Source of the DNA: CAZQKE01 sp964593865
GTDB taxonomy: Bacteria > Chloroflexota > Anaerolineae > JAAYZQ01
Assembly: GCA_964593865.1 (NCBI GenBank)
Contig: CAZQKE010000135.1
Coordinates: forward strand, 54,262-118,261
Length of the DNA stretch: 64,000 bases
Reading direction: 5' to 3'
Part shown: positions 16,165 to 24,000 of the stretch, piece by piece
How the letters are laid out: every line of letters starts with the position of its first letter
Numbering within the stretch: position 1 is the stretch's first letter
Notes under the pieces: model-generated
What the model was told of the DNA's origin: nothing
The model's input: only the letters and a program-made list of their open reading frames with translations
Databases searched by the model: none
Made by a program: the position numbers and the translations under genes

Positions 16165-18234
16165 TTACGGCGATCCCTTCTCACGCAACATCAGGCGCGA
16201 AACGGCAGCAATCGTCTCCCGATTGAGGGCAGCAGCTTCCCGGCAAAGAGAAAAAGCCCTGGAGATCGCCTGAGCGACTCTCCTTTGCTCTTCAATGGGC
16301 GGAATAGGGACCAAAACCTGGGCCAGCAATTCGGTCGAGATGGCCGGAATAGCATGACCGGTCATCAACCGCCGCACCTGGCGCAGAAAAGGATCGGTCC
16401 GCATATACGCCAGCAGGAAAAGCGGCTCCACACCCCGAACATTCCGAATCACGGCAAAGCCGTTAGAACAGATCGCGCCTTCCTCCTCCTCGGTGATGAA
16501 AGCAACGGCATGTTTCGCCGTGCCCGTGCTCGCTCCAGAAATCGCGGTAATGATGTCCCCACGGCGCAACCGATAGCTCGCCCGCGATGGAGCATCATAC
16601 GCCCGGAACTTTTGCTGAGAAACAACCTGCATCGTTCTGGCATCTACGTCTGAGATGGCAATATAGCGGATCTCTCGGTCCGGCTCGGTGCGAAAGTCGT
16701 CTTTGCGGGTAAGGATGTCGGCGATCTCGCCCAGAGGCTTGGCTCCATTGGCCCGGAGATCGGTAAGCAGTTGCAAATCATCAGGGCTATAGTGTTCAAC
16801 ATCTAGACGAGAGTTGAGATATTCCTGGGCAACGGTGAATACCTGCGCTGAATCGGCAACTGTGCCCTCCTTCACATAACGACGATATGCTTCGGCAATC
16901 TTGCCAATGTCCTCATCGAGGACCGGCCCAGACGGCCCCCGGAGGAGGTTGCCTTTCTCATCCCGCCTGTAAACCGGGCGACCCTTGACATCGTAACCGA
17001 TCTTCTCGATCCGGGCCATAAACACAGGTCGTGCCGGATCAGCCGGGGGCAACTTTTGCAAAAACAGGAGAGAGGTTTTGATCCCCGTGCCGTAAGGCAC
17101 GAATGCCTCCTGGGGGATCGAGACAACGGCCTGCACCACGGCTTGGTCCCGCAGCCAAGCCCGCAGGTAACCACTGGAAGCGTTCTGCAACAGGCCATCG
17201 GGCAACACAATGGCCAAGCGACCTCCCGGCTTTAGTAGACGCAAACACTTTTCCACAAAAAGGATCTCAGGCGATTGACGAGGAAGGAGAACAGGGGAAA
17301 CCCGCCACGCACCAGAAGGAGATTTCTTCCATTTGTGGGCCAGCTCATAGGACCGAAGAATCCGTTGGTCGTGGATCTTCCCCCTGCTACCAAAAGGAGG
17401 ATTAGTCAGTACAATATCAAATGTGCCATCCAGGTGATCAATGTCGGAGAGTGAATTGGCACAAAGGATTTCCCGTCCGGTCCCCCCCTCTAGGGCTAAT
17501 CGCACGCTGGCAGATAAAGCTACATCGGGGTTGAATTCTACCCCCCGGATGCAATCCCGGATATACCGTTCCCGACGCCGAGGATCCATATTCTGGAATG
17601 CGATAGCCTGGATCAGGAATCCGCCACTGCCACAAGCCGGGTCGATGATCCGTTCGGTTGGTTGGGGAGCCACCATCTCTACGGCCAACCGGACCAGAGG
17701 ATGGGGAGTAAAGAACTCACCTCGGTCTCCGCGCTGGTGGCGGTAGACAAATGCCTGAAACGCCTCACCCTTAATATCGCCGGGAGTGCGGCTCAAGTCC
17801 ACATACTGCAACCGACCGACCACATAGGCCAGCGTTGGCAGTTGGAGCCGCAACGCAGCTTCGGCAAACATACCCTTGTATTCATCACAAACCATCGCAA
17901 ACAAATGCCGAATGCGCTTCTCAAAAAGGGTGGGACGCCCGGCAAAGACGGACCGATACTCAGACGCCGTGATACCAAAACGCAAGCCCTTTGCTCGATT
18001 CACCCGCTCATCATACAATTTCATGGTCAACAATTTGACCATTTCGTGGAAAATCTGTTCTTTCAGCAAACCTTCATTTGCATAGATGTAGTTATGACAA
18101 TCGTCGAAAATGGCTGCCAGGTTGCGCGCCGGTCGCAATTCATCGGGACGCGGCAGATGATCGGGGAGCAAATGGCGTTCGGTAAACAGAGGAAGCTGCT
18201 TTTGTAATTCTCTATCCGCCTTGATCAAGTCCAT
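16165..18234 (-). CDS. N6-adenine DNA methyltransferase fused to a type I-like specificity domain
   Basis: 689 residues. The N-terminal and middle part is an HsdM-like amino-methyltransferase: IKGEAFQAFVYRHQRGDRGEFFTPHPLVRLAVEMV, SAM motif IDPACGSGGFLIQAI (about residues 205-220), catalytic NPPF in VLTNPPFGSRG, and LRLLKPGGRLAIVLPDGLL. The last ~190 residues look like one HsdS-type target-recognition half (SRLDVEHYSPDD..., LGEIADI..., YRLRRGDIITAISGASTG, HAIPAISTELLAQVLVPIPPIEEQRRVAQAI). A single half-domain plus helix suggests a dimer or a palindromic target. MDLIKADRE at 18234 is chosen as start; the frame is open to 18312. It overlaps the nuclease gene by 23 nt, indicating translational coupling. 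Lower GC than the flanks suggests acquisition. Confidence 0.85.
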   Translation of the reverse strand: MDLIKADRELQKQLPLFTERHLLPDHLPRPDELRPARNLAAIFDDCHNYIYANEGLLKEQIFHEMVKLLTMKLYDERVNRAKGLRFGITASEYRSVFAGRPTLFEKRIRHLFAMVCDEYKGMFAEAALRLQLPTLAYVVGRLQYVDLSRTPGDIKGEAFQAFVYRHQRGDRGEFFTPHPLVRLAVEMVAPQPTERIIDPACGSGGFLIQAIAFQNMDPRRRERYIRDCIRGVEFNPDVALSASVRLALEGGTGREILCANSLSDIDHLDGTFDIVLTNPPFGSRGKIHDQRILRSYELAHKWKKSPSGAWRVSPVLLPRQSPEILFVEKCLRLLKPGGRLAIVLPDGLLQNASSGYLRAWLRDQAVVQAVVSIPQEAFVPYGTGIKTSLLFLQKLPPADPARPVFMARIEKIGYDVKGRPVYRRDEKGNLLRGPSGPVLDEDIGKIAEAYRRYVKEGTVADSAQVFTVAQEYLNSRLDVEHYSPDDLQLLTDLRANGAKPLGEIADILTRKDDFRTEPDREIRYIAISDVDARTMQVVSQQKFRAYDAPSRASYRLRRGDIITAISGASTGTAKHAVAFITEEEEGAICSNGFAVIRNVRGVEPLFLLAYMRTDPFLRQVRRLMTGHAIPAISTELLAQVLVPIPPIEEQRRVAQAISRAFSLCREAAALNRETIAAVSRLMLREKGSP

Positions 18235-19195
18235 AGCTAAGCGTATACCGCCTATCGACCTGCATATCTCGCTCGTCCACGCAATCTTCCGCTTTGAGCG
18301 TGGCATAAACATCCAGAAACTCCTCGGCCCATTCGTCGCTCAGGCTCAAGATTGGCCGACCCGTCTCATCCGTGAACACAAACCCGATGACATAATTTTG
18401 CTGGAGATGGTTTGGATCGCTCCCTGACGATTCGAGGTGACGGGGATTGGCAAACAGGAATTTATGTTCAGGATAGCGCAGTACAATATCTACCGCTACA
18501 ATGTTGAACTCATCCTTGCGGGGAGTAGCCTGCGTCCGCTCACTGCTGCCGGAGATGCCGGCTACAAAATGGGTCTCCAGAACTTTGACCTTGGTCATCA
18601 CATAACGCAAGCGTTCATCAATCAACGCTCCGATCTGCTCCCGACTGTAACCCCGCAAAGCAGAAACGGCTCTGGATTTAGGCGTTTCGCGACGGGGTGG
18701 ATTATGAAGGTAGGATTGCACTTCCTCATACTCGTACAAGGGCTGCCGATATTCATCGAGAAATTTGGGCAAATTTCCGCCAATCCAGGCCATGATCTGC
18801 GGTTCAACATCATGTGCCGGATCGAGCCAAAAAATCTTGTCTGCATGGGCAACGAGAAACCGCCTGAGGTTCCCAAGGTTGTAGAGCTTATGCCATTTCT
18901 CCGAATTGGATTTGATACCCTTTGACTCCAAAACAAACCAGTACGGTGTCCCTTTTTTGCGGAAATAAAAGTCTCCGTGGTGCCTGGGATGTTTTCGCCC
19001 TTCCCACTTCTCCCTGATCCTCCTAACCTCAAAGCCCATGCCCTCCAATTCCTTTTTAAGCAACAGCTCGGAAACCGATCCCAATACATAGCCCTGAGCA
19101 TTGGGGCTGAGCTGCAACGCTTCCAAGAAAATTTCTACGCTAGTCTTGAATACCCGGCGCACAAACTGCGCCAAGCGGTCAAACACATCCGTCAT
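18212..19195 (-). CDS. PD-(D/E)XK-type restriction endonuclease candidate
   Basis: 327-residue protein of no family I can name, placed directly upstream of, and overlapping, the methyltransferase gene. A nuclease core is visible: after SVSELLLKKELEGMGFEVRRIREKWEGRKHPRHHGDFYFRKKG comes YWFVLESKG, giving the D-x(n)-E-x-K arrangement (Asp near residue 75, ESK near residue 90) of PD-(D/E)XK nucleases. No helicase or Walker motif is present, so it is not HsdR. The rest of the protein (EYRQPLYEYEEVQSYLHNPP, SREQIGALIDERLRYVMTKVKVLETHFVAGISGS) is unassigned. Inferred role: cleaving component of the two-gene restriction-modification system. Start ATG 19195. Confidence 0.65.
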   Translation of the reverse strand: MTDVFDRLAQFVRRVFKTSVEIFLEALQLSPNAQGYVLGSVSELLLKKELEGMGFEVRRIREKWEGRKHPRHHGDFYFRKKGTPYWFVLESKGIKSNSEKWHKLYNLGNLRRFLVAHADKIFWLDPAHDVEPQIMAWIGGNLPKFLDEYRQPLYEYEEVQSYLHNPPRRETPKSRAVSALRGYSREQIGALIDERLRYVMTKVKVLETHFVAGISGSSERTQATPRKDEFNIVAVDIVLRYPEHKFLFANPRHLESSGSDPNHLQQNYVIGFVFTDETGRPILSLSDEWAEEFLDVYATLKAEDCVDERDMQVDRRYTLSYGLDQGG

Positions 19196-19334
19196 GTTCT
19201 GCCTTCACTTAGATGCGAGAATGCGGAAAGAAATCGTGTAAAAGCAATCGTCTCTCCGGTCTCTGCGGCACGGAACCTCATCCCGGCAAATAGATCGCGT
19301 CTATCTTGAACACCCGGACACCTAGAGAAGTTGC

Positions 19335-20639
19335 TCAGCCGACAATGCGGCTGATAAGGGGCGGAGGGGTGACCGGCTCTTCGCTCCACGCATAGGCGGC
19401 CAGCAAGCGATGCCGTGCTTCGTCCAGCTGTGCTTGATCGTTGGCATGGATGGTGAACAAGGGTTGCCCTTTTTCCACCCGGTCGCCGATCTTGGCCTGG
19501 AGGACGATGCCCACGCCGTGATCCACCGGTTCGCCCTTTTTGCTCCTCCCCCCACCGAGAAGCATGGAAGTCAACCCCACCTCACGGGCGTTCAGGCGGG
19601 CGATATAGCCGGAGCGCGGGGCCAGGACTTGGCGGGTGAGGGGCGCAGCAGGCAACAGGGCGGGATTATCTACATGTTCTACGCTGCCTCCCTGGGCGGC
19701 GATCCATTCCCGGAATTTGGCCCACGCCTGTCCACCGTCCAGCAGGCCCTCCAGCATAGCCTGGGCTTCCTCCTCATCCGCGGCCCGACCGGCCAGAAGC
19801 AGCATCTGCCCGGCGATAACCAGGCAATGGCGACGAAAGTCGGTCGGGCCGCCGCCGTGGAGGGTGTCTATCGCCTCAATGAGTTCCAGGGCATTGCCCA
19901 CGGCATAGCCCAACGGCTGATGCATGTCCGAAATGGCCGCCCGCACCCGGCGTCCCACCCCCTGGCCGATCTCAACCATCAGTTGTGCCAGGGCCAAAGC
20001 ATCCTCTTGGGTCTTCATGAAGGCTCCATCACCCACCTTGACATCAAGGACGATGCCGTTGGCCCCGGCAGCGATCTTTTTGCTCATGATAGAACTGGCG
20101 ATGAGGGGTAGGCTATCTACCGTGCCGGTCACATCACGCAAGGCGTAGAGCTTACCATCGGCGGGAGCCAACTCCGCCGTCTGGCCGGTGACGACGATGC
20201 CCACTCGGCGCAGCTGGGCGCGGAATTCCTCTACCGAAAGATCGGTGCGAAAGCCGGGGATTGATTCTAGCTTATCCAGCGTCCCGCCGGTGAAGCCCAG
20301 CCCCCGCCCCGACATCTTGCCCACGGCAACCCCGGCGGCGGCGACCAGAGGGGCGACGACCAGGGTTGTTTTATCCCCCACGCCGCCGGTGGAGTGCTTA
20401 TCGGCCACAAAGTCGGCAATGTCGCTTAGGTCCATCTGCTCGCCCGAACGGACCATAGCCATCGTTAGGTCCACCGTCTCCCGGTGGCTCATACCGTTCA
20501 GCAAGACGGCCATCAGCCAAGCGGAAACCTGGTAATCGGGAATGGTCCCCTGGACGAGGCCCTGGATGAAAAAGTCAATCTCTTCGGCGGTCAGGGTGTA
20601 TCCGTCGCGCTTGCGGATAATGATGTCTACAGCTCTCAT
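19335..20639 (-). CDS. Pyrimidine-nucleoside (thymidine) phosphorylase
   Basis: Phosphorolysis of thymidine/uridine/deoxyuridine to base and (deoxy)ribose-1-phosphate in nucleoside salvage. 434 residues, the usual length. Signatures: N-terminal helical domain (IIIRKRDGYTLTAEEIDFFIQGLVQGTIPDYQVSAWLMAVLLNGMSHRETVDLTMAMVRSG), phosphate loop DKHSTGGVGDKTTLVVAPLVAA, and the family signature SGRGLGFTGGTLDKLESIPGF (about residues 108-128), then KKIAAGANGIVLDVKVGDGAFMKT. The C-terminal alpha/beta domain ends AKIGDRVEKGQPLFTIHA. Deciding between deoA-type and pdp-type specificity needs alignment. ATG 20639 has GGAGGGA upstream; the longer open frame upstream is not part of the protein. Confidence 0.94.
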   Translation of the reverse strand: MRAVDIIIRKRDGYTLTAEEIDFFIQGLVQGTIPDYQVSAWLMAVLLNGMSHRETVDLTMAMVRSGEQMDLSDIADFVADKHSTGGVGDKTTLVVAPLVAAAGVAVGKMSGRGLGFTGGTLDKLESIPGFRTDLSVEEFRAQLRRVGIVVTGQTAELAPADGKLYALRDVTGTVDSLPLIASSIMSKKIAAGANGIVLDVKVGDGAFMKTQEDALALAQLMVEIGQGVGRRVRAAISDMHQPLGYAVGNALELIEAIDTLHGGGPTDFRRHCLVIAGQMLLLAGRAADEEEAQAMLEGLLDGGQAWAKFREWIAAQGGSVEHVDNPALLPAAPLTRQVLAPRSGYIARLNAREVGLTSMLLGGGRSKKGEPVDHGVGIVLQAKIGDRVEKGQPLFTIHANDQAQLDEARHRLLAAYAWSEEPVTPPPLISRIVG

Positions 20640-20681
20640 GTTCAATCCCTCCTCCGGTGTAGTATAGCACAAAGCAGGGGA

Positions 20682-20710
20682 TTGGAAAAGTCCCGCCGGT
20701 GTGGTATAAT
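20682..20710 (+). promoter_or_regulatory. Sigma-70 promoter of the receiver-domain gene
   Basis: TTGGAA (20682-20687), 17 bp, TATAAT (20705-20710), only 18 nt before the ATG; the messenger would have an extremely short leader. Confidence 0.65.
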
Positions 20711-20728
20711 GCAGAAGGAGGAGATAGG

Positions 20729-21097
20729 ATGCATCCCCGAATCTTGATCGTGGATGACGAAGAACCGCTGGCCAACCTATTGCGACAGTCGCTGCTGTTG
20801 GAGATACCGGAGTGCCACGTCGTCGTTGCCGGTTCGGGCGAAGCGGCATTGAGCCGCCTGGCCGTGGAAAATTACGATTTGATCATCGCCGACCTGCGGA
20901 TGCCCGGCTTTGACGGCTTGGAGCTGATCAAAGGGGTGCGCTACCTGGACCCCCACGTTCCCATCGTGCTGATGACCGGCTTTGGCTCGGAAGAGGTCCG
21001 GCGCGAGGCCCACGCGCTAGGGGTGAGCCGTTATGTGGACAAACCGTTCGGCATGGCCGAATTTTTGGCCCTGGTGCGAGAGCTACTGCCTCAGTGA
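20729..21097 (+). CDS. Stand-alone response regulator receiver protein (CheY-like)
   Basis: 122 residues, only a receiver domain. Acidic pocket VDDEE (residues 8-12), phospho-acceptor Asp in YDLIIADLRMPGFDGLEL (about residue 54), Thr in VLMTGFGS, and Lys in YVDKPFG are all present. No output domain follows, so it must signal by protein contact (phosphorelay, chemotaxis-like or polarity control) rather than by binding DNA. No histidine kinase is nearby. Its stop overlaps the stop region of the convergent giant protease gene by 7 nt. Confidence 0.9.
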   Translation: MHPRILIVDDEEPLANLLRQSLLLEIPECHVVVAGSGEAALSRLAVENYDLIIADLRMPGFDGLELIKGVRYLDPHVPIVLMTGFGSEEVRREAHALGVSRYVDKPFGMAEFLALVRELLPQ

Positions 21098-24000
21098 TCC
21101 TTGAGGATCAGCGGCAGGTAGCGGCGGTACACTCCCGCTACGGCAACGGTCTGTGACACGGTATCCGTTACCCCCCAACAGTTGGTAGCCGTCAAGCGGA
21201 CGGTGTAGCTCGCCGGTAGGGTGAAGGTGTGGGTGACGGTTGCGCCCTGGGCCGTCGCACCATCGCCAAAAGACCAGGTGTAGGTGATGGGCTGCGTGCC
21301 GCTCACCTCCGTACCGGTGAACGTCAGCGTGGTCTCTACGGTCGGATCCGGCGGGCTGTAGGTGAACGCCACGCCCTGAACCGGTGTGCACCCTGCTGCG
21401 ATTTGAACCGTAGCCGAATAGGTATCGCTCCCGTAGGGGTTCGTCGCCGTCAAGGTGACGGTATAGGTGCCGGGGCGGGCGTAAGCATGGGTGGGATGTA
21501 CATCGGAACGGGGTGGGGTCCCGTCGCCAAAGTCCCAGAGGTAGGTCATCCACGGCATCCCCCGTGAGGTATTGGTAAAGGCCGTCGTTTCCCTCCACAC
21601 ATCCGGGCTGCTGGAGATAAAGCCCGCTTGTGGCGGTTGCAGCGCCGCCGCATCGCATACCCCAAGATACTCCAAAGTGGTGCTCAACACCGCATCGCGG
21701 TCTGACCAACTGTTGATCGCCTCGTAGCCGAAGGCATAGTAAACGGTACGGTAGGTATCCGAAAAGGCTACGCCGCCGTAAAGATGAGGGGCAGCGTAGT
21801 CATAGATCGCCGTCCCGCCGTTGACGGCTTCAACGTCGTCGGGTGAAGTCTGATTGTCGGCTCCATCACCGCCCTGGATGGAGACATCCAAACCGGTCAT
21901 AAAGTCCAGGCCGGTCAGATCGTAGGAATCGGTATCATCCGAGTTAAAAGCGGCGTGCAAGTAGGAGCCGTAAAAATCGGTGTCTCCAATGTCCGCACCG
22001 ATATTCTGTCCGGAGAGGAAAAGCCGCCCCCCACCGTCCAGATAGGCCGCCAGATTGGACCGGTCGGCAGCGGTCAGGGTATCACCGATCCGGTTTCCCG
22101 TCAGCCAGATGACGCCCTGGTAAGGGATCAACCAATCCAGGGTTGCGGAGGTTGTCAAGTTGTAGGAAAGGCCCAAACGGTCCAGGGCGTCGGTATAGTA
22201 GGTTTCAAAGCCATCTCCGCCATCGTCGGCCACCACCAGCAGGCAATAAGGCTCCAGGGCAAAGTTCTCGCTGCGGTCACCGTCCAGGGTGATGGGGCGG
22301 CTCTGGGGGACGTAATGGAGGGTCTCGGCCCGCAGGGTATAGTTGCCGCCGGGGGCGATCAGCCGATAGAAGCCTGTTTTCGGATCGGTGCGCACGGAGG
22401 TAAGGGAAGAGCCGGATAGGACAACGGTTGCCGACAGAGGCCGGGAGGTTGTCGCATCCCGCACGTAGCCGGAGATGGTGTGCAATTCGGTCAGAGTGAT
22501 GTTCAGGGTGGTTGTGCTTCCGGCCATGACCGTGATGCCGGTCGTCACATAGGACGTATAACCCGGCGCAGAGGCGGCGACGGTCAAAGTGCCGGAAAGG
22601 ACGCTCAGGCTGTACCGACCGTCTCCACCGCTGGTCGTCGCCCACGACTGCCCCGGAGCCAGCGTGGCCTCCACCTTGGCCCCGGTAATGGCCCCTCCTT
22701 TTTCGTCGCGGATCGTTCCGGCCAACCCCCCGGAGAGGGCATGGAGGACGGCAGACTGCACATCCAGTCGCCCCCAGCCGTAAACGTTATTGGGCACGGT
22801 GTTGGCCGCATCCCCGCACTGGGTGCTGTAACGTTCCACCGCCGTCAGGTTGAGAATCTCTTCGGTCTCGGTGATCTGGTTGCGCAATGATGGGCGGGCC
22901 GACCAGAGCAAAGCCACCGCCCCGGCCACGTGAGGCCCGGCCATGGAGGTTCCCGACCAGCCGCCCTGATAGCCGCCACCGGGCACGCTGGAGCGGATAT
23001 TCACACCCGGCGCACTGATGTCCGGCTTGAGACGGTTGGAGCCATCCACCGTCACGGGGCCGCGGCTGCTAAAAGAGGCGATCTCGTCGGCACTATCGGT
23101 CGCACCGACGGTATAGGCGGCATCGTAAATGGCCGGAGGGTCCTCCACAGTGCTACACCAAGAACCACTGTTGCCCGCCGAAACGACGGTCATGATGCCT
23201 GCTGCTCGCTGCGCCTCCACGGCGGCCTGAAGGGTGCTCCAGGAGCAGCCCTCCGAAGGCGGACAACCCCAAGAATTGTTGGTCACATCGGGGGCCTTGT
23301 CCGGATCCCCCTGGCCAGGATCGCCGCCGACGGGATAGGGGGCCAAAAAGAACTCAAAGCATTCCAGGTAAGTGGCCGGTGTACCGTACCCCTGGTCCAT
23401 GTTGCGGCAACCGATCCAGCGGGCGCCGGGAGCCATGCCGATCTGGTTCACGCCGCCGTCGTCGCCCAGAACGGTCCCCATGGTGTGTGTCCCATGGCCA
23501 TAGTCATCACACGGTTCGGGGGAATCGGCCCCACAGACTCCACCGCCGCTGTGGATGGCATCGTGCCAGTTGTAGTCGTGATCGGCACCGCTGCCATCCC
23601 AACCCCGGTACTGCTTTTTCAAGGCCGGGTGATCCCAATCGTAGCCGGTATCTTGGCCGCCGACGACGATGCCCTGACCGGTATAGCCCATCGCCCAGAC
23701 ATCGGGTGCGCCGACATGGGCAATGTTCCACTCAATGCCGCCGGGGGCAGAGATGGCGGCGGTTTCCGGCGGCAAGGGCAAGGGGTTGTAGATGCGGGGG
23801 TTGGCCTCAATGCGGGCCACATCCGCGCGGGCGGAGAGGGCTGCAACCAGGGCAGGATCGCCCGATTGGACGTGGATCAGGTTGACAATGTAGTAGCTAC
23901 GATAAGGCACACCGCGGGCGTCCAGCCAAGCGCGGAGGGGAGCCTGGCTGCGTTGGGCCGTTTTCCACAGGGTTTCGTATACGAAACGGCCTTTGGCCTG

